Assembly (NCBI GenBank): GCA_026122225.1
Contig: JANEZZ010001955.1
Location: 124,001-188,000 of the forward strand
Length of the DNA: 64,000 bases
Direction: 5' to 3'
DNA from: Heloderma charlesbogerti
Lineage: Eukaryota > Chordata > Lepidosauria > Squamata > Helodermatidae
A model generated the notes under the pieces. That model saw nothing but the letters and a program-made list of their open reading frames with translations, had not been told where the DNA came from and did not search any database. Positions 11,474 to 22,831 of the stretch are shown one piece after another. A program made the position numbers and the translations under genes. The first letter of the stretch is position 1. Each line of letters opens with the position of its first letter.

Positions 11474-11667
11474 GAACCTAGGAAGCTGCCTTATACCGAG
11501 TCAGACCATCATCCATCTAGCCTAGTATTGTTGACACTGACTGCCAGTGGATCTCCAGGGTTTCAGGCAGGATTTCTTCCTAGCATTACTTGGAGATGCC
11601 AGGGATTGAATCTGGACCTTCTGCATGCAAAGCAGATGCTCTACCACTGAGCTACAGCCCTTCCCAA
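11474..11667 (-). mobile_element. tRNA-headed SINE with CR1-like tail, minus strand
   Basis: On the minus strand the head carries tagctcagtggtagagcat (tRNA A-box and D-arm form) and ggttc-like B-box sequence. The tail reads toward ggcagcttcctagg. It is the best preserved copy of this family in the window. Tail similarity to the CR1 3' ends at 13110 and 48880 suggests mobilisation by a CR1-clade LINE; that link is inference. Confidence 0.8.
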
Positions 11668-11675
11668 ATGAATTT

Positions 11676-11870
11676 GTCTAATCCCCTTTCAAGGCTGTCC
11701 AGGTTGGTGGCCATCACTACATCTTGTGGTAAAATTTCATAGTTTAACTACATCCTGTGTGAAGAAGTACCTCCTTTTATCTGATCTTGAATCCCCCGCC
11801 CCCAGTAAGCCATCATTCATTATCAGGTTTGAGCTATTCCACAGTCTAATTTAGTTGATGGAATTTCCCC
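11676..11870 (-). mobile_element. CR1-clade LINE 3' fragment, minus strand
   Basis: The sequence around ggtggccatcactacatctt and tgtgtgaagaagtacctcct is the antisense of a CR1-type ORF2 C-terminal region commonly seen in sauropsid genomes. It abuts the SINE at 11474-11667. Boundaries are approximate. Confidence 0.6.
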
Positions 11871-11877
11871 ACATGTT

Positions 11878-11880
<3 letters not shown>

Positions 11881-11926
<46 letters not shown>
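11881..11926. repeat. (TA)n microsatellite
   Basis: About 23 uninterrupted ta dinucleotides. Confidence 0.97.
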
Positions 11927-11927
<1 letters not shown>

Positions 11928-12263
11928 GAAATGTGAGCCATTATCCTCATCCAGTTCTCATAACTTTGGCTCTGTGGTGTTCATTCATATGCCTTGGTCC
12001 ATTTCTCCCTACATTTTCAAAGGAGGTTGTGTTCCTAATGCACTTGTAGATTAAATTGTGAGCTTCCTAGGGTCAGAGTGAGTGGCATGGCTAATCCTCA
12101 CCAAATTGTTATTATTGTCAGGTTACCAATCCTGTAGCCAGACCAGTGCATTTTATGTGACTTGGCCCTAATTCTATTCCAGTATCCTTTGAAAGTGTGC
12201 ATTACATGCTCGTCTGAAGCAGCTAGAAAATGAATTGGAGCAGAGCTATGTATGAGTCTTGAA
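11927..12263. other. Unassigned spacer
   Basis: No gene or repeat recognised. Confidence 0.35.
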
Positions 12264-12663
12264 TAGGGATGTGCAAATCAGAAAAACTTGAGCTTGCCAA
12301 AGTTCTCCGAATTCCATTGCAAAGCTCATACCAACTTGAGTCCGTATCAGATTGTGAGCATTGTATTTCTCTTTTCATATGAAAATTTATGCATATTTTC
12401 ATATGTATTTTTCCAAATGTATTCAGATCAGTTGTGCACATCTTTGAAATGTATGCATTCTTCTCCAATTGGTTTAAGCATACTTGTGTGCATTTTTCAA
12501 AAGTACACATACTGTTGAACACATTTTTTTGGTCACACTGTCAGCTCGGAAATGTATGGACTTTGACCACAGATTGTATCCAAGTCCATGTTCAGTCTTG
12601 AAAGCGCAAATTGGGTAAATCCTGATCAAAAATGAACTGAAACAAATTTCTCATACATTCCTA
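12264..12663 (+). mobile_element. hAT-type MITE, AT-rich 'tgcacattttt' subfamily
   Basis: TAGGGATG left end and CATTCCTA right end with TSDs gtcttgaa (12256-12263) and gtcctgaa (12664-12671), 7 of 8 identical. The interior matches the copy at 4561-5023 from gagcttgccaaagttctccg to ctcatacatccc-like sequence. Confidence 0.87.
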
Positions 12664-12890
12664 GTCCTGAAACAAACACTATCCCTTTAATTAATACATT
12701 AAAGAACAAACCTTAGACTTAATGTACTCTTTAGTAAATGTGCAGGCTCTTTTGAGAATTCCAGTTGGAATCACATCAACTTAGGTATCTAGAGTTGTGT
12801 TGCCTTTGTTTTAATTAGATACTAGACTGTCTGGCACCTCTAATGGATGATAAGCAAAATAAAAGTTGGAGGAGAGTGAGCACATTAAAT

Positions 12891-13026
12891 CAGGGGTGGG
12901 AAACTTCTGGCACTCCAAATGATTTGGCCTACAAGTCCCATCAGCCCTGGCCAGCATAGCCAAAGGCAAAGGATCATGGACGTCGTAGGCCAAAACATCT
13001 GAAGGGCTACAATTTGCCCACCCCTG
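12891..13026. mobile_element. Palindromic hAT-type MITE with CAGGGGTGGG ends
   Basis: The ends caggggtgggaaac and ttgcccacccctg are terminal inverted repeats. Flanks cattaaat (12883-12890) and catgaaat (13027-13034) match at 7 of 8. The arms carry the ggcctacaagtcccatcagcc motif of the gttttggactacaact family, so this copy identifies that family as hAT-type. Confidence 0.85.
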
Positions 13027-13109
13027 CATGAAATGCGCTACCACTTTTGGTCAGTTGAGAACAGTTAGCCAATTAAGGACACTTTTATCCTATTTGATAT
13101 TGGGTACTT

Positions 13110-13282
13110 TCACAGCTCCAGTATTCTTCCCAAATGGCATTCCAAGTGCTGTTGCACTCACGTCCTGCTTTTGGGTTTCCTGTGGGCAGCTGGTTGGCCA
13201 CACTGTGAAAAAAAAATGCTGGACTAGATGGACCCTTGGTCTGATCCAGCCTGGCTCTTCTTACACTCTTATGACTACTCCA
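13110..13282 (+). mobile_element. CR1-clade LINE 3' end, plus strand
   Basis: The sequence gtttcctgtgggcagctggt followed by tggactagatggaccctt and ggctcttcttacactctta matches the 3' end at 48870-48985. Only the untranslated tail is present. Confidence 0.7.
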
Positions 13283-14160
13283 GGGTTCACTTCATGTCAT
13301 CTGTAATCACTAATCAATTGTCAAATGATAAGATAACAGGATAGTTGACAGGTGTGGGCAATTGCTCGCCAATCATGCGAAGTTCCTGGCTACTGCTGTA
13401 GAATCTCGGTAGGTCTTAGGTTAATTCCGCTTCTTAAAAATGCGAGCCAGTGCCTTGTAGAAAGAGGAAGCACTGAAAGTTGGTCCTACTCCTTGGAGAT
13501 TTAGGACGCCTGGAGGAACAGAGAGAGGTGGGGAGGGAACCCGATGAAAGTAAAACGAAGCAAAGAAGTCGTGTAAACAAATTAATTAATTGTCTGGAAG
13601 TGAAGTGCACGTTTGTAATTTCGCCCTTGTTGAATGGAAATTGAAGTTCATTATGCTCACTGACTGATTTAAAAGCTTTCCTCCACAGCTTCACCTAGGG
13701 AGGGAGGGAGAGGCCCATTTGGAATGCACACACTGGCGGCAGCAGCAGCAGCAGCAGCAGCAGCAGCTTCAATTAAAACAGGAATTCATTACTTGAATCC
13801 TCTAGGGAGAAAGTTGTTACTTAGCTGTACAGTGCAGGGGAAGGGCTGTGTTCAATTCCCTTGCTTCTGCCTTTATACTGCATTTTGGAGGGGGTCAATA
13901 TCTGGTTTCTGGGGAAGAAAAGCTGGAATACAAAATCCAGGCCACCCCCACCCCCCAAATTCTTAGCTGGAAATCTGCACATTTAATAACTTGAATAATA
14001 ATCCTGGGTGGGACTGAGAATTGAGGGGGACACTTTTCTTAATTCTGATTAATATTAATTATGCCATTCAAATGCAGATGTATGTAGCTATATTGAAAGA
14101 AATCCTTCGAAGAGCATCCTGAGCTCAAACACCCTTCAGTGTCTCAAGGTGTTTTTTTAA
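13283..14160. other. Unassigned stretch with a low-repeat island and a CAG run
   Basis: Between 13560 and 13690 the sequence contains attaattaattgtctgg and gcacgtttgtaatttcgccc and has no visible repeat. Homeodomain-like TAATTA words make it a weak candidate for conserved regulatory DNA. A (CAG)n run follows at 13738-13767. No splice-flanked coding exon is apparent. Confidence 0.3.
13738..13767. repeat. (CAG)n microsatellite
   Basis: Nine to ten cag triplets. It would encode poly-Ala, poly-Ser or poly-Gln in the three frames, but no gene context supports translation. Confidence 0.95.
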
Positions 14161-14505
14161 AAAACCAGTAGTACTGAACCTCAGGCCTAAGGCCAAATCT
14201 AGCCTTTCTGGTGTCCCAATCTGCCCTCCACCCTGGGTTCACCAGATGGTCATGCTTCCTGTCCTTTCACCCAACCACCCATCATTTGGTGGGTTTTTCC
14301 CCCATTCGAAAAGTTTGCCATGTGTCTCCTAAGATTTAGTTCCTGGCAGGAAGATCTACAAGCAAAAATATGGTGGCATTCATTGGGGGAGGGGGTCGGC
14401 CCCATCTCCTTTTGCTTTAAACCTTCCTCACCATGGGAATACGGCTTCTCTGAAATGGTGTTTGACCCTCAGGCTGAAAGAGGTTCTGCACTCCTGGTTC
14501 TGCAC
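14161..14505 (+). mobile_element. hAT-like MITE fragment (ggttggggaacct family)
   Basis: It has gaacctcaggcctaaggcc, then aatctagcc, ccaatctgccc and a distal end with ggctgaaagaggttctgcac. The same word order occurs at 25066-25447, 47965-49315 and 59185-59516, where one copy shows gaggttccccaccctt as an inverted end. Confidence 0.5.
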
Positions 14506-14589
14506 TCATAACCTCATGCAATTTCCTGGCTGTTCATACAAAATGCTGCTTACTCCCACCTAACTGTCCCATGATGAGCGGAACATTTT

Positions 14590-14829
14590 ATTGTATTTAT
14601 TTATTTCATTGATACCCCGCCTTTTTTCCTCTTGCAAGGAACCCAAAGCGGCTTACATGATGCTCCTCCTCTCCATTTTATCCTCACAGCAACCCTGTGA
14701 GGTGGGTTGGGCTGAGAGTCTGTGACTGGCCCAAAGTCACCCAGTGAGCTTCCAAGGCTGTGTGGGGACTAGAACCCGGATCGCTGGGCTCCCAGTCCAA
14801 CACTCTAGCCACTACACCACACTGGCTCT
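14590..14829 (-). mobile_element. tRNA-headed SINE with L2-like tail (MIR-like), minus strand
   Basis: On the minus strand the head gccagtgtggtgtagtggct begins a tRNA-like A-box and is followed by agtgttggactgggag. The body has cctcacagggttgctgtgag, and the tail ends in (aaat)n after aaggcggggtat. The same family occurs at 29759, 38014, 45044 and 56046. The L2-like tail implies an L2 partner. Confidence 0.85.
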
Positions 14830-15099
14830 CACCACACCACACATCCCTCCCCACTGCAACCGGAGGGCAATGTTGCACACATTCCCTGCAGCTAAAACAC
14901 TTAGGGGGAAAGTCCCCATTGATGCCAACTGGGGCTTTTTCCCCCTAGCCACGCATTGGTGGGCAAAATTAGCTTTGATTGCTTTCAGAGATAATCCTCC
15001 CCCACATCCTGCATTTTCTTTAAGGATTGTGCCACACACACGTGCACACACCTGTAATTTGGAAAGGAAAAAAAAAACCTGATATGTACCTGCATGCTA

Positions 15100-15442
15100 G
15101 GGCTGCAGTGGCTTAGTAGTTAAGATGCTGAACTGCAGACCGGAAGGTCGGCAGGACAGCAGTTCGAGAGACCCGAGTGCCGCATGACGGAGTGAGCTCC
15201 GTCAGTCCCAGCTCCTGCCAACCTAGCAGTTCGAAAGCAAGAAATTGCAAGTAGATAAATAGGTACCTCTTTGGTGGGAAAGGTAACAGCGTTCTGTGCA
15301 CCTCGGTGTTCAGTCATGCCGGCCACATGACCACGGAAGCGTCTTCGGACAGCGCTGGCTCTTCGGCTTAGAAATGGAGATGAGCACCACACCCTAGAGC
15401 TGGACACGACTGGCTGGGGACACCTTTACTTTTTTTTTTTTT
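15100..15442 (+). mobile_element. tRNA-headed squamate SINE with Bov-B-like tail, plus strand
   Basis: The head ggctgcagtggcttagtagt starts a tRNA-like A-box, with ttcgaga near the B-box position. The body has agcaagaaattgcaagtaga and ggccacatgaccacggaag, and the tail ctggacacgactggctgggg ends in poly-T. Copies with the same structure are at 38951-39288 and 63338-63664. By layout it resembles the tRNA/Bov-B SINEs of squamates (Sauria or Squam type); the exact name is uncertain. Confidence 0.88.
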
Positions 15443-16332
15443 TACCTGCATTGCTAGGGATGGGAGAACCAGCAGTTCTCAAGCTCCCACTTTGAAGCTC
15501 TTGTTTTCATTTGTGACCTATTTTTCTTTTTGTATGTGACCCAGGTAAGATTGTTAAATGTGACCCAGGTAAGATAAGAGTGAATAAAGTGTTAGAGAGT
15601 GAGTGAAAGATGGGGATGGGCTTGTGTGTGTGTGTATTCTGAGGTTATAGAAGGGATGAACGGAGAGTTAGAATTTAGATCGGGCCTTAGGGATTGAGGA
15701 AGCTACATGTAGTGAATGGGGTTTGGGGAATAGGATTTAGAAGGGCTAGAGGAGGTAGGCAGCTTAGGCCCAAGCGTAGATTGATTAATAATAATATATA
15801 ACTTTTATTTTATTAAATACATTTTTATTTGTTTATTTTAACTACAAAATCCCACATGTTGGTTTGTCTTATTGCACTACCATTAGAAGATATATTTCCT
15901 TGTAACTTCTCCTGCATTGGGTAGAAGAATCCAATTAGACATACTGCGTGTCTCTTTGACCCAGCTGAGGAAGATGTCCTGAGGGGGGTTTCTTCTCAGT
16001 TCCATCAGGGGGTAGCTGGAGAAGGCAGAACCCAGGGGAGGAGAGTCACAGTGCACTTTTCCCCATTAATCAAAGTGCAAAAATGCATTTTTGTTTTTAA
16101 AGCATGTTTTAAAGTGCATGTTTTCTGAAATATATGCATTTTTCCAAATGCTATCATGCCTGGGGTTTCAGCCAGGGCACGTTCTTGTGTTTTGTGAACA
16201 GAAACATCCCTATTGCATGCTACATGTCAAGAGAAGTACAGTGTGGGTTATGGATGGACAGTTCAGCTTACTTTCAGTCCAATTCAGTTTCTTGCATTCA
16301 TTCATAAGTCTGTTCCACCTGTTTCCACAGTA
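15443..16332. other. Unassigned stretch with a possible decayed hAT interior
   Basis: At 16040-16160 words such as gtgcatgttttctgaaata and atatgcatttttccaaatg resemble the AT-rich hAT subfamily, but no TAGGGATG ends were found. The rest is unassigned; no exon seen. Confidence 0.3.
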
Positions 16333-16905
16333 ATTTATTTATTTATTTATCTATTTATTCAAAATCATGTTTAAGCTGTCTTGAAGGGTAAAACCCTCTC
16401 AAGGCAGTGTACAGAATCCATACAAAAATATACAAATAGGCAATACATATACAATAAAATATTATAAAAACAAACAATAAACAAACAATAAAAACTATAA
16501 GAACACATTACAGTATAAAAACCAACTATAAAAGCAAACACAACTATAAAAACAAATTACACCAATACAATCCCACCAATAAGCCCACAGATTTTGGGAA
16601 ACCAGCTGAAAACAGGTGGGTTTTCAGAGCCTTCCTGAAGACTTGAAAAGACATGGCCTGAGGATCCCCTGATGGAAGCTGATTCCAGAGGTGTGAGGTC
16701 ACCAATGAAAATGTCACCTCCCTTGTACTCACCAGCCTAAGTGCAAGTGAGAAGGGCCTCAGAGTGTGGGAAGGCTGGTATGGGAGAAGGCTTCAACTTC
16801 ACGTTACTTAGGCCCAAACCATTTAAGTCTTTAAAGGTTAAAACCAGCACTTTAAATTGGACTTGGAGACACACGGACAACCAATGCAGCTGGTGCAGGA
16901 AGGTG

Positions 16906-17298
16906 TAGGGATGCTGGAAAAATTCAAGGCAGACTAACATGAGCTCTGTTTTCTAAGAATCTGACCTGGAGAATCTACTGCAGAGTGACCGCTCAGGTTG
17001 TGCAGAGTCTGTGGTCTTTTGGATGATTTTTTTTACTTTCCAAAAATTTACAGTTATAAATTCGTAGGAAAATACATAGGTTTCTGCTGAGGAAACATTG
17101 AATGGAATAAGGGACAACACGCTAAATGATACATACAGAGGTAAATTATGTAAATACTTACGTAGTTATTTGTGCATTTTTCCGCATTAAAAAAAAATAC
17201 CAATTCACATCCATCTTTTAGCGGGTGATGGAACAAAAGGCACCTGACAATCTACAAAACATAAACGGAGTGGATTTTAAACAGTCTGTACATCCCTA
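16906..17298 (-). mobile_element. hAT-type MITE inserted in L2
   Basis: TAGGGATGCTGG and CATCCCTA ends with a perfect 8-bp duplication ggaaggtg (16898-16905 and 17299-17306). The interior matches the reverse complement of the 38766 copy (gtgccttttgttccat region). It sits inside the L2 RT region. Confidence 0.92.
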
Positions 17299-17417
17299 GG
17301 AAGGTGTCATATGAGCAGGTTACCCAATCTCTACCAACATCCAGGTGCCTGCACTCTGTACCAACTGAAGTTTCCAAACCATCTTCCAAGGCAGGTCCAC
17401 ATAGGGTGCATTACAGT

Positions 17418-18032
17418 TAGGGATGTATGAAACACCCACCTGCTGTTCGGGGGGGGGGGCACAGCGGGGGAGGCGATCCGCCCCTCCCCCCGGAATCCTC
17501 ACCAGCTGGCTCTGCTCTGTGGCAATTCCACGGAGCCTCTGGCCGGCTCCGTAGCACCAGTGATACAGCCGCCATTGCCATACTGCTGGCTGAGGCTGAG
17601 TGACTCCAGATGCAAATGGCATCCGCTACGCCATTTGCAGCCATAAAGGTCTTAGATTAAGCTAAATGCTAGCCTATTGCATGAAAAAACACAGACACAA
17701 ATGGCGTAGCAGATGCCATTTGCAGCCATAAATCCCTTAGGTTAAGCTAAATGCAGCCATTTATGGCTGCATTTAGCTTAATCTAAGACCTTGACGGCCG
17801 CAAATGGCATAGCGGAAGCCAATTGCATCCAGAGTCACTCAGCCTCAGCCAGCAGTATGGCAATGGTGGCCATATTGTTGGCACTATGGAGCTGGCAGCA
17901 AGGAGGATCCAGCCAGGGAGGATTCCTCTGGGAGGTTGAGGTAAGTGCTCTATTCCTCCATGGACTCCGGAGGCCAGATTCTTTTGAATCCGGCCACACT
18001 GGGGTCCATGGAGGAATTCTCCACCATTCCTA
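17418..18032. mobile_element. Foldback hAT-type MITE inserted in L2
   Basis: TAGGGATG and CATTCCTA ends with a perfect 8-bp duplication attacagt (17410-17417 and 18033-18040). The core 17600-17850 is a compound palindrome: caaatggcatccgctacgcc and its complement recur, and agccataaatcccttaggttaag pairs with cttaatctaagacc and ggctgcatttag. The right part of the element at 42579-42958 has the same core. Confidence 0.93.
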
Positions 18033-18345
18033 ATTACAGTAGTCAAGCCTGGATGTCACCAAATCATGACTGACCAAGGCAAGACCCTTTCTCTCCACAA
18101 AGGGCTGCAGTTGGCATACCAGACTAAGTGGGACAAAAGTACTGCTTGGCCACCACTGCCACCTGAGCTTCTCCAGTCAGCACCAAGTCCAGGAGCACAC
18201 TCAAACTGCACACTTGGTCCATCAGGGGGAATGCAACCCCATATAAGACCAGAGGTATTCCTCTCTCCGGATTGGTTGGTTTCCCTACTCACAGTACCAC
18301 CTCTTGTCTGGATTAAGTCTCAGTTTGTTAATCTGTGCTTTAAAA

Positions 18346-19656
18346 AAAAATAAATCTGCATGAATATGTTATACACTTTATTCCCTGGACAGTGGGAGGG
18401 GTGGGGGTAAATTCACATTTGTCTATACATTCTGGTACATTTTAATGTTGAAAAGTGCTTTAAATCACAAAATTGGGAGAAGTGTGGAATCAGAAAGAAC
18501 ATAATATTTCGATCCACACATTAGTCGGGGAGGTGCAGATTGCCCGAGTTTACTTCTTCATGTGGACCAGACAAAATCCTAGAGCGCCTAGTTTTGTCCT
18601 AAAGCACAGAGGGGATTGTTTTAGATGGCCAAGATGGTATTCTGCCCTAGCTCCCAAACCATACCATGCTTGCTCTTGCTCCTTCCTATCAAGCTGTATC
18701 CCTTCTTCCTGTTAAAGACACACAACTGCCAACCCTGTTCCCCTCTGTTCCTATTCTTTGGGAAAGCAGAGAGGGTACAACCAAGCGTGAAGAGCAGAAC
18801 CCGCTGCTTGGAATCTGCAGATAGGAAAACAGTTGCCTGTTCCAGGAGGAGGATATTTGGCAGCTCTCCAGATCTTTCAGCAGGTGCAACATCCTGAAAC
18901 TGTGCCACAGATGCCTCACTGAAACAGGTGTCACTTACTTTGTTCAGACATCAAAGCACTGTAGGGTGAGGAACTATGGATGTCTGCCTGCCTGCATTAG
19001 GTGTGTGTATGAGTGTGTGTGTGTGCTGTTATGATAATTCATGTATAAAGATGTTTTGGACCCAAGGAAGTTGGCTGAAGTACATAAAGACCTCGGTTCA
19101 AGTATGGTTCCTGAGCGGGTGGGGTATTTTGTATGGGGATGGAGAAGGGACATATTCTCAGCTATTCAACCTTTAAAAAAGGGAGAAATCAAAACTGAAT
19201 TCACGCTGAATGATCTCTAGGGCCACCCCTACCTTTAGGCAGTATGAAGCGACTGCTTTAGGGAGCAAATGCTGTTGGGGGGGGGGCAACAGTAGGCACT
19301 TTGGCTGTTCCTCCTGAGCCCTGGGCCATTCTCCTCTTTTGGAGGATAGAACTGTGTGTGACACACACCCTGTCCTGCATCCCCTAAATGACCCTGCTGC
19401 ACTCAGATGTGGTGGAGGACACTATTCTGTTAACGCTACTGAAGTAAGATTCACCTGCCAGTCCTATTGGCTTCTGTGCATGGCTCTGGGAGGGGGTGCT
19501 ATCCTGCCCTTCATCTGAGGCTAGACAGTGCCTTTGGCCAGCCCTGATGAGTACTCCAAGATGGTAGCAGGATTGTCAGGGGACCACTGAGCCCCTAGCA
19601 TTTATTCATAAGCCTAATCATATCAATTTGGAAGCAAGTCTCACTCTGGTAAATAC
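18346..19656. other. Unassigned stretch
   Basis: No LINE, SINE or hAT end recognised. Short (gt)n near 19000-19025. The last 8 bases, gtaaatac, are the TSD of the next element. No exon supported. Confidence 0.35.
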
Positions 19657-20080
19657 TGGGGATGTGCAGAGCAGCAATACCTGAGCTGATGGACATTCTG
19701 TGAAATCCACCTCGAAGCTCATTCTGACTCATGTCCATATCAGATTGTGAGCTTTCTCCCCTTCTTTTTGCACAGAAGTGTGTGTTTTCATGTGCATTTT
19801 CAAAAATTCATATGCCTTTGTAGAAATATATGGATTTTCCTCCCATTGAGTAAAGTGTGTTTGTGCTCATTTTCCAAAAGTACGTATATTTTCAGAAGTG
19901 TTTTTGAAATCTCACCAGTTTTTGAACACATTGCTTTGTGTTCTCCAAGTTGCATTGTGAACTCAGAAATGTACGAACTTTGATCACAGGTTGCTCCGGG
20001 TCCATGTTTGGTTGTATGAGGTGCAAACTGTATGAATTCTGGGCACAACTGAATTCAATTGAATTTCTCACACACCCCTA
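19657..20080 (+). mobile_element. hAT-type MITE, AT-rich subfamily
   Basis: The ends TGGGGATG and CACCCCTA are flanked by a perfect 8-bp duplication gtaaatac (19649-19656 and 20081-20088). The interior has tgtgcattttcaaaaattc modules as in 4561-5023. Confidence 0.9.
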
Positions 20081-20105
20081 GTAAATACTTAGGTAAATTT
20101 GCATT

Positions 20106-20556
20106 TAGGGATGCACGGATTCCCCACCATCCGTTCCAGTGGGAAATCCACCTGGGGGGGGAGGCAATACATTCCTCCCCCCCCCCAAATCCTCCGGAGT
20201 GACTCCGCTCCTCAAGGATTTCACAGAGCCGCCCAGCTTGAGGGACACTTACCTGACCCATTCGCCTCCGCGCCGATTGCCATGTTGCTTAAAAAAATAG
20301 ACTTATACGCAAGATTCATGGCTCTGTTTTGCATATAAGTGTATGGGCACATCCTGCTGATTGCTATTTAAAAAAAAAAAAAAAGCGATCGGCGCAGAGG
20401 CAAATGGCTCTGGTTAAGCAAGCAGCCGAGAGCCATTCCTCATGGAATCCTCCTGGAGTGGAGGTAAGTGGGGCCGTCCCGCCATGGATTCCGGAGGCCG
20501 GATTCCAAAGAATCCAGCCTCATTTGAATCCGCTGTGGATTTCTCTAACATCTCTA
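20106..20556. mobile_element. Foldback hAT-type MITE
   Basis: The ends TAGGGATG and CATCTCTA have a perfect 8-bp duplication tttgcatt (20098-20105 and 20557-20564). The core has inverted cgccgattgc and gcgatcggcg arms separated by poly-A at 20366-20383. Only 25 bp separate it from the previous copy. Confidence 0.9.
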
Positions 20557-20564
20557 TTTGCATT

Positions 20565-21242
20565 AGGATTTTAGCCTAAGGATATGTTTTTTAAAAATGA
20601 AAATGTCACCAAATGGTGCATGCATTACAAAGCAGCAGCTTCACTTATTTTTACCAGTGGTGTCACAAGCACTATCCAATGTGGAAACTCACATTACTAC
20701 ATTCCACACAGCATTGGCATAGCAATGGGAGCTCTAGCTGGGAAATTAGTTACATTTCCAAGTGATAAAGTATTACTGTTTTGAGTGCTGGGGGTTGGGG
20801 GAATTATATCCCTGCAACAAAAGTGTTTCATCAAGGAATCATCTCTGGATTCCACACCTCAGAATAGTAACAACTCTACATTTATTGTGCTACAAAGTGT
20901 TCCTTTGAAAACGCCTTAAATGTGGGTGAGTCAACAACAAAGCATGAAATGAAGGATGCATGAAGAACATAGTGAAGAGGAGCAAATAATTAAACCATGC
21001 TTTCTTCCGAGCTCTGTGTCTTGGTGCTGGATAGAGGCTTTGGGGTGAACTGGGAGATTGCAGGAGTTAGTGTATGTGTTGGGTGGGATATGTGTGTTGT
21101 GGCTCACAGATTTCCTGAAAAATGTGTGTTTATTGCACATTCAAGAAGTTATGGAACTTCATTGGCAGAGTGACTGGTTCTCTCTGGGCCATCAGCTTTA
21201 CAAGAACAACAAGAACAATCCACATCTCATATGAATGCTACA
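20565..21242. other. Unassigned stretch
   Basis: No repeat end or exon recognised. Confidence 0.35.
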
Positions 21243-22060
21243 TTATTTTATTTATTTTTATTTATCTAAAACATTTCTATGCCACCTGTTGGCCCTAACA
21301 AGGACCACAAGCATTTATATGATAAACAGTATTAAAACTAAGAAAAGTACACTTAAAACCTTTGAACTCAAATTGTTGTTGTTTATTCGTTCAGTCGCTT
21401 CCGACTCTTCGTGACTTCATGGACCAGCCCACGCCAGAGCTTCCTGTCGGTCGTCACCACCCTCAGCTCCCCCAAGGTCATGTCCGTCACCTCCAGAATA
21501 TTATCCATCCATCTTGCCCTTGGTCGGCCCCTCTTCCTTTTGCCTTCCACTTTCCCTAGCATCACTCAGCATCTTCTCCAGGGTATCCTGTCTTCTCATT
21601 ATGTGGCCAAAGGACTTCAGTTTTGCCTTTAATATCCTTCCCTCAAGTGAGCAGTCTGGCTTGATTTCCTGGAGTATGGACTGGTTTGATCTTCTTGCAG
21701 TCCAAGGCAATCTCAGAATTTTCCTCCAGCACCACAGTTCAAAAGCATCTATCTTCCTTCACTCAGCCTTCCTTATGGTCCAGCTCTCTCAGCCATAGGT
21801 TACTATGGGGAGAAAAATTAAAAGCTTCTACAAGCCAGGATGAATAAAAATGTTTTTAAAAGTCTTCTGGGATAGGGCTAATCTAACCTACCTTGGGAGA
21901 GAATTCCATAACCGGGTGCTGCCATGTCCTGCATTCCCACCACCTGAAAGTCTTTTGGTGGTGGGACATGTAACAGAGCCTCCAAAGGTGATCTCAGCAT
22001 ATGGGTAGATTCATAGGGGAAGAGGCAGTGTTTCAGATATCATTTCCCCAAACTTCATAC
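21243..22060 (-). mobile_element. L2 LINE 3' end, minus strand, split by Bov-B
   Basis: The 3' end (21243-21372) begins with a ttttatttatttttatttat tail in antisense and continues ctaaaacatttctatgccacc. After the Bov-B insert, 21812-22060 continues with ggctaatctaacctacctt and gaattccataaccgggtgct, the antisense of the L2 '...LWNSLP...' region. Decayed. Confidence 0.6.
21374..21811 (-). mobile_element. RTE/Bov-B-type LINE 3' fragment, minus strand
   Basis: It starts at the (ttg)n tail in antisense, then cgttcagtcgcttccgactc. Minus-strand peptides include IMRRQDTLEKMLSD, MPWTARRSNQSILQEI and KRKRGRPRARWMD, the C-terminal motifs of RTE/Bov-B ORF2. The sequence differs from the other Bov-B copies here, so it may be an older RTE subfamily. 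Confidence 0.85.
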
Positions 22061-22831
22061 TAATACCCATGCCTGAAAAATGAAATATGTGAAGTGGGCC
22101 CTGTAGGACTGTTCACACAGCTTATATTACCACTTACCCAACTCAAAGTGTAGATGAATAAGTAGCATCTCTGAACATGATCTCAAAGGTCATTGTCACA
22201 TAAATGCCACCAGTTGCTAACTATACCTTGCCATTTCTCTGCCAAACCTCTATACTGCAATCTGTCCCTTGTAGTCCAAGAGTTTTATTATAAGCTTGTA
22301 ATAACATTTCAGTGAGTTTTTAGCCAAACTGGTTTTCTCATTAGCATTTTTCAATTTTAGTCATGTCATGTTCTGCCCTCCAGCAGATCCATGATCTGCC
22401 AAAGGTCTCATTGCAAACAGTTAAAGACAGTTAAGTAGTTCAGTGCAAATCATCTCCCAATAAATTTCTGTCCTGTTACTTATACCACTGCAGTGATAAA
22501 ACTCCTCTACAGTTAAAAACTCCATATTCCCTATTCATCTCACATACATTGTACTCAGATTGGTCCGTCCCCCCTTTTGTTTCTCAGCTGCAAGGATTTG
22601 CGTGTCACAAAGGACATCCAAACTTTTTTTCTTTATCAGAATTCTTTAAGTACAACAAACTTTTCTAGATAGAGCAACAGGATTTTATTTTATTGCAAAT
22701 TGACTTGCAGAAATGAAATGATTTTGAGAATGCCAATACTTACAGTAACTATTGAGGCAGTGGGACTATCAAATAGGGAGAGATATGATTTGGTTGAGGT
22801 TGTTATTCCCCACAAACTGAAGCCTGACTCA
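22061..22831. other. Unassigned stretch
   Basis: No repeat end or exon recognised. Confidence 0.35.

Larger units (their letters stand above)
16333..18345 (-). mobile_element. L2 LINE, 3' part, minus strand, split by two hAT copies
   Basis: The L2 sense strand runs from 18345 down to 16333. Its translated pieces include KLQLVQSAG (near 17340-17370), FLHQLHWLSVCLQVQFKVL (near 16800-16880) and SHLWNQLPSGDPQAMSFQVF followed by RKALKTHLF (16600-16700). These are the usual C-terminal ORF2 motifs of L2-clade RT proteins. The 3' end finishes in (aaat)n at 16333-16358. hAT copies at 16906-17298 and 17418-18032 interrupt it, and removing each with one TSD copy restores the LINE. Stops and frame breaks make it a pseudogene. 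Confidence 0.85.

Noticed and set aside
11600..11660. tRNA gene (antisense, gctctaccactgagcta)
   Set aside because: The tRNA-like head continues into a SINE body and tail shared with other copies; acceptor-stem pairing is not evident.
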